Of a stretch of DNA of 64,000 bases, positions 29,690-37,952 are shown one piece after another (the stretch's first letter is position 1; the number at the start of each line of letters is the position of its first letter). Origin of the DNA: Numidum massiliense (GTDB lineage Bacteria > Bacillota > Bacilli > Thermoactinomycetales > Novibacillaceae). The notes beneath the pieces were generated by a model. The model made no database searches and was not told where the DNA came from. It saw nothing but the letters and a program-made list of their open reading frames with translations. The translations under genes and the position numbers were made by a program. Location of the stretch: contig NZ_CTDZ01000009.1 in NCBI RefSeq assembly GCF_001375555.1, positions 1,543,758 to 1,607,757 of the forward strand. Reading direction: 5' to 3'.

Positions 29690-29712
29690 TGTCGTAGTAA
29701 ACCTATGCGACA
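29690..29712. promoter_or_regulatory. Inverted repeat upstream of sucC
   Basis: TGTCG-TAG (29690-29697) faces CTA-..-CGACA (29703-29712) around a 5-nt centre, immediately before the sucC ribosome binding site. It could be an operator or an RNA hairpin near the ribosome binding site; no regulator can be named. Confidence 0.35.
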
Positions 29713-29737
29713 TTGTTTAATACCGATATAGGTACAG

Positions 29738-29761
29738 AAAAAAGAACGTCCGAAAACGTTC
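29738..29761 (-). terminator. Rho-independent terminator of the 46-aa peptide gene
   Basis: A 6-bp stem (29744-29749 with 29756-29761) is followed on the minus strand by six T residues. It separates the small upstream gene from sucC. Confidence 0.75.
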
Positions 29762-29790
29762 ACGAATGGCTTGTAGGTAGATGCTTTAAA

Positions 29791-29931
29791 TTAGTTAACT
29801 AATATTTCAATGACGGTTGCAACTGCCGCAATACCTAAAAAGAAGATGACAGCTGTGGCGGTCCCAACCACCATATCGTTAAAATCGTTCTCTCTGTTCT
29901 CTCTCCGGCGCTCCGGTTGTGCGTCAGTCAT
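29791..29931 (-). CDS. YqzM-like small membrane protein (46 aa)
   Basis: An intact short frame with ATG 8 nt after GGAGGGAA. The protein is a charged N-terminal half (MTDAQPERRRENREN) followed by one hydrophobic helix (about residues 20-43, MVVGTATAVIFFLGIAAVAT). Size and layout resemble the YqzM family of Bacillales single-span proteins; that assignment is a suggestion from memory of the family, not proof. It has its own terminator and probably its own promoter. Confidence 0.7.
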   Translation of the reverse strand: MTDAQPERRRENRENDFNDMVVGTATAVIFFLGIAAVATVIEILVN

Positions 29932-29999
29932 ACGGCATTCCCTCCTGTGACGATATTGTTACGACACTGTTAAGTATAAACGTCATTTGGGCGAAAGGC

Positions 30000-30031
30000 A
30001 AAGGGGGAATGAACTTAACACCCCCCTTTTT
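30000..30031 (-). terminator. GC-rich hairpin downstream of the WYL-like gene
   Basis: AAAGGGGG (30000-30007) and CCCCCCTTTTT (30021-30031) form a stem with a 13-nt loop. On the minus strand it follows the WYL-like gene by 58 nt; the T-run is stronger on the plus strand, so it could terminate in either direction. Confidence 0.55.
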
Positions 30032-30089
30032 GCACATTTTACTATTGTAACGTTCACGAAATCGTCACACCCGTACGCATTTTGCTCCC

Positions 30090-30362
30090 TTACAGTGGCG
30101 TTCGCTGTTGCGGATGCGTACGGCATGGTTGTAGTAGTGTTGCTTGGCTGCGAACGCTGTATGCATCGATTTGTGCGGCATATATGCGCGCGATACGGAA
30201 CGTGCGCACGCCCTTGCGACTGAAACAGTACGCATACACGCAGTCGTCGGCAATGGTGCGAATGCGAATGATCCGCTGCGACCATTTCCCACTCGCATCG
30301 ACGTACACAATTTGCACGGGCACTTGTTGGGCAAACGCCCATTGTAACACGCGATCGATCAT
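30090..30362 (-). CDS. Small WYL-like domain protein
   Basis: A 90-aa protein with ATG preceded by AAGGGGGC. Strand-rich pattern VQIVYVDASGKWSQRIIRI...VYAYCFSRKGVRTFRIARI resembles the core of WYL ligand-binding domains (Tyr followed by Gly, then R-x-I, then AYC and RTFR) but without the usual HTH. It may bind a nucleotide-like ligand or be an orphan regulator; function unknown. It is divergent from the cupredoxin gene. Confidence 0.6.
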   Translation of the reverse strand: MIDRVLQWAFAQQVPVQIVYVDASGKWSQRIIRIRTIADDCVYAYCFSRKGVRTFRIARIYAAQIDAYSVRSQATLLQPCRTHPQQRTPL

Positions 30363-30517
30363 TCGTTACGCCCCCTTGCGCAGTAAGAACATTTGTTCCT
30401 ATTTTATGCGCAAACATGTGTGAGCGTCAACAGAAATAACTGGGAATCTTGTATATGTAACGAGGAAGTTGGAAATAAATCTAAATAGTTGTACAAAAAA
30501 TAAAGGAGGTGCACCCG

Positions 30518-30982
30518 ATGAAATCAACATCGCGCCAGTGGCTCATCTTGTCACTCGTTACCGGATTGTTAGTAATTGGTGCGACTGTCATCGTCGCGGG
30601 TAACGCGCTCAATTGGACAAGTGCCAAAACAACGAGCCAAAACGACCCATCACAAGTGACGAAGACGTTTCACATCGTAACCGGCGAGTTTAAGACGAAA
30701 ACGGCTGACGGCCAGGAAAGAGACGTTTATCGCTTCAGTCCCGGACATTTAACCGTATTGAAGGGAGACCGCGTTACACTAAATATTCACGGTATCAATG
30801 GACACGCACATCATTTCAAGATCAAAGAATTCGGAGTTAGCGGAACTGTGAAGCGCGGCGAAGTGGCGACGGTCACATTTGACGCCGACCAAGCGGGAAC
30901 GTTCGAACTCGTCTGCACGAATCATAGGGCGGCGGAAGACGGTGGTCCGATGATTGCCTACATTACCGTGCTAGATCAATAG
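30518..30982 (+). CDS. Membrane-anchored cupredoxin-domain protein
   Basis: The 154-aa protein has an N-terminal signal anchor (about residues 8-28, LILSLVTGLLVIGATVIVAG) and an extracytoplasmic cupredoxin fold. Type-1 copper ligands are all present: His in GHAHHF, then Cys and His in VCTNH, then Met in GPMIAY. The region resembles plastocyanin/nitrosocyanin-like or COX2-like domains, so electron transfer or copper handling outside the membrane is likely; the partner is unknown. The start is the ATG 6 nt after AAAGGAGGTG. Confidence 0.8.
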   Translation: MKSTSRQWLILSLVTGLLVIGATVIVAGNALNWTSAKTTSQNDPSQVTKTFHIVTGEFKTKTADGQERDVYRFSPGHLTVLKGDRVTLNIHGINGHAHHFKIKEFGVSGTVKRGEVATVTFDADQAGTFELVCTNHRAAEDGGPMIAYITVLDQ

Positions 30983-31009
30983 GACCGTTCTGGGATTAAT
31001 AAGGCAAGA

Positions 31010-31042
31010 AAAAGGGGCCTCGCCACTAATATGGGGAGGCCC
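31010..31042 (-). terminator. Hairpin between the cupredoxin gene and the 162-aa protein gene
   Basis: A 7-bp stem (GGGCCTC 31015-31021 with GAGGCCC 31036-31042). The U-tract (TTTTTC) is on the minus strand, while the adjacent genes are on the plus strand, so direction and role are uncertain. Confidence 0.35.
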
Positions 31043-31190
31043 AAACAGTATTGGGGTAATAAAGGAATTGTGAAGGTTCACTTATACAGACGTATACGAT
31101 CCGCAAAAGGTTCCCTCATTTTAAGGATTTAATACAAAAAACTTTTCTTTTGCCTCTTCGCGCGGTATTGTGTATGAAGAGGTGAAAGCG

Positions 31191-31679
31191 ATGCAACTAC
31201 AGTTTCGTACCCCGCACCAATATTTTTTTGTTCACGAACAAGTGAAGCACTTATTGTTACTGTGGTCGAAAGATCGGCACCGCGAGCTGTACTTAGTCGA
31301 AGAAGACGACGATCGCCTCGTCTTGAACTACCCAGGCGAAGTATACCGCGAGCTACTTCTCGATCAATTAGGAGACATTTTTTTCCAGCGCCTCGAAACG
31401 GATAGCGAGTCGTTTCGCGCGGCGCTCGCAGCGACGTTTCGGTACGACGGACGCCTAATTGGCGCCTACTACTGCACGGCGGACGATGCAAGCAGTGTAG
31501 GCGATGCGAGCGCAGGAGATAATGCAGACGAAGCGCGTACGCGCGGTCCGATCGAGCAGCTGTACTTTTTTGAAATCGCACACGGGCGACTTTGCGAACT
31601 CGAAAGCAGCGAATACGAAGCGGTAGCCCAACTATTTTTTGAGACTTTTCCCGAGTACGCAAGTGAAACGGTTGACTAA
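31191..31679 (+). CDS. Uncharacterised 162-aa protein
   Basis: Not recognised. The start is the ATG at 31191 after GAGGTG; an ATG 21 nt upstream is in frame but less well placed. The protein is soluble, acidic and mixed alpha/beta, with the conserved-looking segment LYLVEEDDDRLVLNYPGE. A low-complexity Asp/Ala/Ser/Gly stretch (about residues 103-122) splits two folded parts, the second being IEQLYFFEIAHGRLCELE. It converges on hflX with a 45-nt gap and no clear terminator between them. Confidence 0.7.
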   Translation: MQLQFRTPHQYFFVHEQVKHLLLLWSKDRHRELYLVEEDDDRLVLNYPGEVYRELLLDQLGDIFFQRLETDSESFRAALAATFRYDGRLIGAYYCTADDASSVGDASAGDNADEARTRGPIEQLYFFEIAHGRLCELESSEYEAVAQLFFETFPEYASETVD

Positions 31680-31724
31680 GGGTGCGCAGCGACAGACACG
31701 TTCGCGACCTTAGTTTCGCATCTG

Positions 31725-33044
31725 TTAACGATCGCCTTCTCGTTGTTGCCCCTTTGCTGTCAAGTGCGCGTGCAACTGTTTCGCCAACCCTTTTTCCAGT
31801 TCGGCGCGGACGTAAATGCCGTCGACGCGATGTGCCTCCTCGAGCACGTGACCGTGTGCGTACAGCCACGGCACCCACGACGCGTCGGCGTAGGGGATCG
31901 TACACGCTACCGTTTCGCGCCTTCTGGCTAATACTTGCTGAATCGTTCGTTGGAGCTGGTCGAGATTTAAGTGATGGCGCGCCGAAACAGCGATGGAAAG
32001 TTCCTTTCCGTCCTCTGGCGCGGCCTCGCCACTAGCTACGCCTTCTCCCGCATCGGGGGACGCTTGCCGTAACCCGTCTTCTGATTTGTTGTAAACAACG
32101 ATAGTCGGCTTGTCCCCCGCGCCTAATTCGGCAAGTACTTCTTGTACGGTCTGCATTTGCTCGTGCCGCTTCGGGTGCGTGGCATCGACGACGTGGAGCA
32201 GCAAATCAGCAGCTTTAACCTCTTCCAACGTCGAACGAAAGGCGGCGACGAGAAACGTCGGCAATTGGTTAATAAAACCGACTGTATCGATGAGTACGTA
32301 TGGCTCACCGTCCTCTGGCTCAACTTTGCGCGCCGTCGCATCGAGCGTCGCAAATAAGCGGTCCTCTACTAAAACAGACGATCCGGCAAGTACGCGGTGT
32401 AACGTCGATTTACCCGCGTTCGTATAACCGGTCAGGGCGACGACAGGAAGCGACCCCTCTCTTCGCTTCGCGCGCAGCATCGTCCGATGCGCTGTAACCT
32501 CCGCTAACTCCCGCTTCACGGCGGCGATGCGATCGCGGATGCGTCGCCGATCGACTTCGAGCTTTGTCTCCCCCGGCCCACGCGTGCCGATCCCTCCACC
32601 GAGACGCGACAGTTCCGTCCCTTTCCCTACAATGCGTGGCAAGCGATATTGCAATTGTGCCAACTCGACTTGTAATTTTGCCTCATTGCTACGCGCCCGC
32701 TGCGCGAATATATCTAAAATGACCGTCGTGCGGTCAATGACTGGACAGCCCGTTAAGCGCTCCAAATTGCGCTGTTGCAGCGGCGACAATTCTCCGTCAA
32801 AAATGATGAGGTCAAACCCGAGTGCCTGCTGTAGGCTACCGAGTTCGATCGCTTTCCCCTTGCCGATGTACGTCACTGCGTCGCGGTGAGGACGCCGCTG
32901 AATCTCGCGCCCGACGACAGTAGCTCCAGCCGTACCGGCCAAGTTCTCTAATTCGTCTAGCGACTCGGACGCCGTCCACCCGCCGCCGTCCCCGTATGTC
33001 TCCAGTGCAACTAAAAGAGCGCGCTGTGTCTCGCTATGTGTCAT
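31725..33044 (-). CDS. hflX: GTPase HflX
   Basis: Ribosome-binding GTPase that rescues or splits stalled and hibernating ribosomes. The N-terminal glycine-rich domain has TYIGKGKAIEL. The G domain begins with GYTNAGKSTL (G1) and DTVGFI (G3). The G4 motif reads NKSE where NKxD is usual, and a 20-residue Ala/Gly/Glu/Pro-rich stretch follows it. GGGIGTRGPGETKLE is the family signature before the G domain. The start has GAGGTGAACATGA upstream. It stands alone on the minus strand. Confidence 0.94.
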   Translation of the reverse strand: MTHSETQRALLVALETYGDGGGWTASESLDELENLAGTAGATVVGREIQRRPHRDAVTYIGKGKAIELGSLQQALGFDLIIFDGELSPLQQRNLERLTGCPVIDRTTVILDIFAQRARSNEAKLQVELAQLQYRLPRIVGKGTELSRLGGGIGTRGPGETKLEVDRRRIRDRIAAVKRELAEVTAHRTMLRAKRREGSLPVVALTGYTNAGKSTLHRVLAGSSVLVEDRLFATLDATARKVEPEDGEPYVLIDTVGFINQLPTFLVAAFRSTLEEVKAADLLLHVVDATHPKRHEQMQTVQEVLAELGAGDKPTIVVYNKSEDGLRQASPDAGEGVASGEAAPEDGKELSIAVSARHHLNLDQLQRTIQQVLARRRETVACTIPYADASWVPWLYAHGHVLEEAHRVDGIYVRAELEKGLAKQLHAHLTAKGQQREGDR

Positions 33045-33183
33045 TCATGTTCACCTCTTCGTTTATAAGCCCTCGCGTTCACGATAGTGCCATAAAGCGC
33101 TAACGATTTGTGACTGCCGTCACAGAAGCGAACGCCATTTTTTTATATCGTCGGTAACGAAAGGACAATTATTTTTTTGTGAC

Positions 33184-33468
33184 GAGGAAACCGACGTTTT
33201 TCCGCACATTGTCGCTTACGAACAGGCGCCTACGGCAGCAAAGCTAACGGCACTGCGGCAAACGATCGTCGACCGAGAAAGCGAACACGCCGCTACCGGT
33301 GACATCTTGAAACAAATACGCGCGATGACAGACGGTTTTGAGCCGCCGCAAGGCGCCTGCACGACGTACCGCGCCACATACGGGCGCCTCGCTGAGCTCG
33401 AAGCCGATTTGTTTCAGCATTTACACCTCGAAAACAACATCTTGTTTCTCCGCTACACACAGGCATAA
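33184..33468 (+). pseudogene. Truncated remnant of ric/scdA (iron-sulfur cluster repair di-iron protein)
   Basis: Ninety-four codons read open to a TAA but have no start. The translation ends with the Ric/ScdA C-terminus: the SEHAATGDILKQIRAMTDGF helix with His, the PPQGACTTY motif, and FQHLHLENNILF, the di-iron HxHxEN ligand segment. The N-terminal ScdA domain and about half the hemerythrin-like domain are missing, with only about 140 bp left before hflX, so a deletion rather than a frameshift is likely. Intact Ric repairs Fe-S clusters damaged by NO; this fragment cannot. It fills most of the 555-bp hflX-amidase gap. Confidence 0.8.
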
Positions 33469-33550
33469 GCAATCGCAAAGCGTCGTCATTGAATGTCGCA
33501 ATAAAGCCGTTAAAAGACACGAAAATTGTTGTGCGCCGCCGAGTGCAGTG

Positions 33551-33568
33551 GGGGGCTATTCCGCCCCC
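33551..33568 (-). terminator. GC-rich hairpin past the amidase gene
   Basis: GGGGGC and GCCCCC (33551-33556 with 33563-33568) enclose a 6-nt loop, 32 nt past the amidase stop on the minus strand. There is no U-tract, so efficient termination is doubtful. Confidence 0.4.
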
Positions 33569-33599
33569 TAAGTGTCGCGTACTGCCCAAACCCGATCCG

Positions 33600-35039
33600 T
33601 TAGTTCACTGGTGCAGCTGCAACAGTCGACGGTACGCCACTCGTCCCGTAAGCAGACTCAAAAGCGTGCGATAACCTTAAGACGGTGCTCTCGTTAAACC
33701 GGTCAGCCGCTATTTGCAGCCCGATTGGCAGCCCATCTGCTGAAAAGCCGACCGGAAGCGATGCCGCGGGCATGCCTGTGACGTTAAACATTTGCGTTAG
33801 CATCCAATCAGAATCTCGCTTAATCGCCCGGCCGTTAATTTCGCGCGGCCCTAACAACTCGTGTGGAAATGCCGTCACCGCTAGCGTCGGCGAGAGCAGT
33901 GCGTCGTACGTCTGCATCACTTCTTGCACCTTCAGCCACAGTTTTGTCCGCGTATATTCCAATTGCCGGAACTCGACCGCGCTTAAGGCATACCCTTTGC
34001 GGATCATATACTGCATCGACTCCGAAACGAGTTCTGGATGTTCTTCCAGTAACGCGCCGCTCCCCGCCGCCGCTGCAGAGTGCCACATACTTTCAAAGAA
34101 CGTAATAAACGTACGCAAATCCATCCCGAAATCGAGTGATATTTCTTCAACCGTACAACCGAGGGCGCGCCACTGAGCCAACGTCTCCCGCACCTTTCGC
34201 TGCACGTCGGGAGCGACTTCGTACATCCCAAAATCGGGCGTATAGGCCAACTTCAGGCCCGCAACACTTTTTTTCATTTCCTCGCGGTAAGAAACGTCCG
34301 TCCTGGGGAGAGAAAAAGGGTCTGTCGCTGTCGGTCCCTGCATCACCTGCAGTAACAACGCGGCGTCCTCTACCGCGTGCGTCAATGTCCCGTGGTGCAA
34401 AAACGGTTCGTGCGCACTAAACACGTTACTTAAGTTGCTGTCGTACGGGATACGTCCGAACGTCGGCTTAAACCCGTACACACCGCAAAAACTGGCTGGG
34501 ATGCGAATCGAACCGCCACCGTCACTCCCCTCGGCGACGGGCACGAGTCGCGCTGCTACAGCCGCTGCCGCACCACCGCTCGAACCGCCAGCGGTCATTG
34601 CCAAGTGCCACGGGTTTTTCGTCGCGCCGAATAACAGGTTGTCCGTCGTCCCTTTATGTCCGAACTCTGGCGTATTTGTTTTACCGACGACGATCGCTCC
34701 CGCTTGCTTTAGGCGCTGTACGACTGTCGCATCGCGATCGGGAATGTAATCTTTGTAAGCGGGAGAACCGTATGTCGTGCGGATCCCCTTCGTCACTGTC
34801 AAATCTTTAATCGCCACCGGAACACCGTGCAGCGGCCCGAGCGCTGCTCCGTGGACAACTGCCTCTTCCGCCTGTTTCGCCGCTTGGCGCGCCTCCGCGT
34901 CGGCAAGAGTAACAAACGCGTTAATTTGTGGGTTAAGCGCCGTAATCCGCCCTAAGAAGTGATCCATCACTTCGACAGGGGAAACTTCTTTCGCTTTAAT
35001 TTTGTCGACTATTTCTGTCGCCGACCATGCATGAATCAT
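33600..35039 (-). CDS. Amidase signature family hydrolase
   Basis: Hydrolyses an unknown amide; broad family including GatA and bacterial amidases. The Ser-cisSer-Lys triad is seen as VPVAIKDLTVTKG (Lys), AGGSSGGAAAAVAA (cis-Ser) and EGSDGGGSIRIPA (nucleophile Ser). 479 aa with the chosen ATG at 35039; a GTG at 35051 lies in the likely ribosome binding site. No gatC or gatB is adjacent, so it is not taken as the tRNA amidotransferase subunit. Substrate cannot be named from sequence. Confidence 0.92.
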   Translation of the reverse strand: MIHAWSATEIVDKIKAKEVSPVEVMDHFLGRITALNPQINAFVTLADAEARQAAKQAEEAVVHGAALGPLHGVPVAIKDLTVTKGIRTTYGSPAYKDYIPDRDATVVQRLKQAGAIVVGKTNTPEFGHKGTTDNLLFGATKNPWHLAMTAGGSSGGAAAAVAARLVPVAEGSDGGGSIRIPASFCGVYGFKPTFGRIPYDSNLSNVFSAHEPFLHHGTLTHAVEDAALLLQVMQGPTATDPFSLPRTDVSYREEMKKSVAGLKLAYTPDFGMYEVAPDVQRKVRETLAQWRALGCTVEEISLDFGMDLRTFITFFESMWHSAAAAGSGALLEEHPELVSESMQYMIRKGYALSAVEFRQLEYTRTKLWLKVQEVMQTYDALLSPTLAVTAFPHELLGPREINGRAIKRDSDWMLTQMFNVTGMPAASLPVGFSADGLPIGLQIAADRFNESTVLRLSHAFESAYGTSGVPSTVAAAPVN

Positions 35040-35284
35040 GTATGTAAGCACACCTTCCGTTTTTTATATTGAGAAGCCCGCATGAAGGGCCTGTCCATTT
35101 TTTTTGACTTGCTGAGCTGTCCCCGCCAGAGCGGTTAAGTCCATTATAGTCATTGAGGGCGTTTTATTAAAGGCGCGTCGAGAGCAGGAATTTGAACCTC
35201 CATATGGAACTAAGTATATACGAACACGATCGACATTGCCGGATACGAACGACATATGTCCGATCGAGGAGGTGAGTCCCTTTC

Positions 35285-36814
35285 ATGTACGCCAAATTAT
35301 ACAGCGCGGCCGTCCACGGAATTGACGGCTATATCGTAGAGGTCGAAGTGGACATTTCCAACGGGTTGCCGCAATTCGACATTGTCGGCCTTCCCGATTC
35401 CGCCGTGCGCGAATCGCGCGACCGCGTGCGCGCCGCGGTGAAAAACAGCGGGTGCCAATTTCCGATGCAACGCATGACGACGAACTTAGCCCCAGCTGAC
35501 GTGAAAAAAGCAGGCTCCGGCTTTGACCTCGCCATCTCTCTCGGCGTCTTACTCGCCAGCGAACAGTTGCACACCACCGCACTACGCGGCGCGGTCGTCA
35601 TCGGGGAGATGGCGTTAGACGGCACGCTCCGCCCATTAAACGGCGTCTTGCCGATGGTCATCGCTGCAAAAGAAGAAGGATTCACTGCCGCCTACGTGCC
35701 TGCAGCAAACGCTGCGGAAGCGATGTTAGTCGACGGGATTCGAGTTTTTCCAATACACACGTTAAAACAAGCCGTTGCCCACTTAAACGGTTCTAAGACG
35801 CTCGCGCCGACATCCGCCAAACCGGTTACTACCGCGTCTACAGAGCCGGGAATGACTGATGACTTTGCAGACGTCAAAGGACAATTCCACGTAAAACGCG
35901 CCCTAGAAGTCGCCGCAGCCGGCATGCACAACATTTTACTCATCGGCCCACCCGGCGCGGGCAAAACGATGCTCGCGCGTCGCATTCCGTCCATCTTACC
36001 GCAACTCGCCAAGTCGGAAGCGCTCGAAGTGACGAAAATTTACAGCGCGGCCGGCCTGCTCGCCGACCGCGGTCAACTAATCGCCGTACGGCCGTTTCGC
36101 GCTCCCCACCATACGATTTCCCGCGCTGGTCTCATCGGTGGCGGCGTCATTCCAAAGCCGGGCGAAGTAAGTTTGGCACACCGCGGCGTTCTCTTTCTTG
36201 ACGAAATGCCTGAATTTTCCAAGAGTGCCTTAGAAGTACTGCGGCAACCGTTGGAGGACCGTGAAGTGACGCTCAGCCGCGCGCGCGTCTCTTTAACCTT
36301 CCCGACTAAATTTATGCTCGTCGCTTCGTTAAACCCTTGTCCGTGCGGTTTTTACGGTTCCACAGACGACACGTGTACGTGCACGCCGTATCAAATTCAA
36401 CGTTACCGCGCGAAAATATCTGGCCCGTTACTCGACCGCATCGATATCCACATCGAAGTGCCGAAAGTAAACTATCAAACGTTAACAGTATCGGGCACGA
36501 GTGAATCGTCTCAGGCGATCCGCGAACGAGTTAATCGTGCACACGCGACCCAAGCGGCGCGCTACGGGGACGACGGCTTTTCGACGAATGCGACAATGTC
36601 TCCCCGCGCCATTCGCCAGTACTGCCAATTAACGAAACAGTCTCGCGCCTTACTCGAGCAATCGTTTGACACCCTCGGGTTAAGTGCCCGCGCGCACGAC
36701 CGCATTTTGAAAGTGGCGCGTACGATTGCCGACCTCGAGGGCAGTGTAGAGATCGGCACGCCACACGTCGCCGAAGCGATTCAGTACCGCAGTCTCGACC
36801 GCAAATATTGGTGA
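35285..36814 (+). CDS. YifB/ComM family AAA ATPase (Mg chelatase-like)
   Basis: A 509-aa protein with the N-terminal ChlI-like domain (EVEVDISNGLPQFDIVGLPDSAVRESRDRVR), Walker A GPPGAGKTMLARRIPS near residue 220, Walker B LFLDEMPEF near residue 300 and a C-terminal Mg-chelatase domain with SRAHDRILK. In Gram-negative bacteria ComM is a branch-migration helicase promoting integration of transforming DNA. Here GAGGAGGTGAG precedes the ATG. It shares the divergent 245-bp gap with the amidase, which lies on the other strand. Confidence 0.93.
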   Translation: MYAKLYSAAVHGIDGYIVEVEVDISNGLPQFDIVGLPDSAVRESRDRVRAAVKNSGCQFPMQRMTTNLAPADVKKAGSGFDLAISLGVLLASEQLHTTALRGAVVIGEMALDGTLRPLNGVLPMVIAAKEEGFTAAYVPAANAAEAMLVDGIRVFPIHTLKQAVAHLNGSKTLAPTSAKPVTTASTEPGMTDDFADVKGQFHVKRALEVAAAGMHNILLIGPPGAGKTMLARRIPSILPQLAKSEALEVTKIYSAAGLLADRGQLIAVRPFRAPHHTISRAGLIGGGVIPKPGEVSLAHRGVLFLDEMPEFSKSALEVLRQPLEDREVTLSRARVSLTFPTKFMLVASLNPCPCGFYGSTDDTCTCTPYQIQRYRAKISGPLLDRIDIHIEVPKVNYQTLTVSGTSESSQAIRERVNRAHATQAARYGDDGFSTNATMSPRAIRQYCQLTKQSRALLEQSFDTLGLSARAHDRILKVARTIADLEGSVEIGTPHVAEAIQYRSLDRKYW

Positions 36815-37007
36815 GTTAATGTAAACTTAAGGTTCACCTAAGTGCGAGTTAATGCCCCCCACCTACAATTAAACTATAAAACCAAACGGCGGAATCAATC
36901 GTCTTATGACGTACAAGCATATATCCGTCCTATTGCGTACAGCTGGCGTCGAGGTAAATATATGCACCGCATGTCATCGATACAATCTCGGAGTGGGGGC
37001 GCTTCTT

Positions 37008-37838
37008 ATGAACGCTATGACAAACGAACAAACGCGTCGTCGAACGATCGAACGGACGAAAGAACACACGAAGAAACGCACGAAAAATAGGCAACGCCGT
37101 CCGCGGCGTCTGCTCGCAATCGCCATTGCCGCCGTACTCGTCGCGTTAGTTGCCATGCCTGCGCTCGGGGTCATAGGAAATGTACTCATTGACGATCAAA
37201 AACTGTTAGAACTCGAACGTCCTGTCTTTCAACAACAAAGCGACTCGCAGGCATTCGTCCATTATAGCGATATGCCCGACTATTTGTGGCAAGCGTTTAT
37301 CGCGATCGAAGACCACCGCTTCGAACGCCACAACGGTGTCGATCTGCAGGCACTCGCGCGAGCGCTAGTCGCTGACGTCGCCGCGGGAAGTAAAGCTGAG
37401 GGCGGCAGCACCATCACGATGCAACTGGCGCGCAACGTCTTTTTGTCGCACGACAAAAGTTTCAGCCGCAAGCTAAAAGAAATCGCGATCGCAATCCATT
37501 TAGAACAACGGTACACGAAACAACAACTATTAGAAATGTACCTTAACCGCATCTACTTTGGTCACGGGCAGTACGGCATCGAAGCAGCGGCTAATATGTA
37601 TTTCGGCAAAACCGTCCGCGCCGGAAGCGCAGACAGAGCGACTATTACTTTGAACGAAGCGGCCCTACTTGCCGCCCTGCCGAAAGCGCCGGAAATATAT
37701 TCGCCAAGGAATAACTTTGCGAAGGCGATCGAGCGCCGCAATCTCGTCTTGCAACGCATGGTCGATGTCGGGTTTATTACGAACGCCGAGAAGGAAGCTG
37801 CCATGAGTGAAGACGTCACCGTATTACCAGCAGAATGA
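37008..37838 (+). CDS. Monofunctional peptidoglycan glycosyltransferase (GT51)
   Basis: Polymerises lipid II into glycan strands at the outer face of the membrane. The GT51 signatures are EDHRFERHNGVD (catalytic Glu), GGSTITMQLARN and the RKLKEIAIAIHLEQRYTKQ to LEMYLNRIYFGHGQYGIEAA block. A highly basic Arg/Lys/Thr N-terminus precedes one transmembrane helix (about residues 35-58). No transpeptidase domain follows, so this is the stand-alone (MtgA/SgtB-like) kind. I chose the ATG at 37008 (276 aa); GGAGTGGGGGC upstream is a modest ribosome binding site. Confidence 0.9.
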   Translation: MNAMTNEQTRRRTIERTKEHTKKRTKNRQRRPRRLLAIAIAAVLVALVAMPALGVIGNVLIDDQKLLELERPVFQQQSDSQAFVHYSDMPDYLWQAFIAIEDHRFERHNGVDLQALARALVADVAAGSKAEGGSTITMQLARNVFLSHDKSFSRKLKEIAIAIHLEQRYTKQQLLEMYLNRIYFGHGQYGIEAAANMYFGKTVRAGSADRATITLNEAALLAALPKAPEIYSPRNNFAKAIERRNLVLQRMVDVGFITNAEKEAAMSEDVTVLPAE

Positions 37839-37952
37839 AGATAATGCCCCTCTCAAAATCTACCAACAAGAAATTACCAGACAAATAGGCGATAATCTTA
37901 TGTTACGATAAAAACCACAGAACGATCATCCAAAAATTCTGGGAGGGGTACA

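Noticed and set aside
29983-30417. 144-codon minus-strand frame overlapping the WYL-like gene
   Set aside because: Composition is unlike a folded protein and it overlaps a better frame with a good start; it also covers the terminator.
31129-31905. 258-codon minus-strand frame
   Set aside because: Arginine- and serine-rich antisense of the 162-aa gene and hflX end, with no site or domain.
35064-35255. 63-codon frame and a tRNA T-arm-like string near 35180-35200
   Set aside because: GGAGGTTCAAATTCC recalls a T-arm, but the stem does not pair and no acceptor or anticodon stem is found; the frame has no site.
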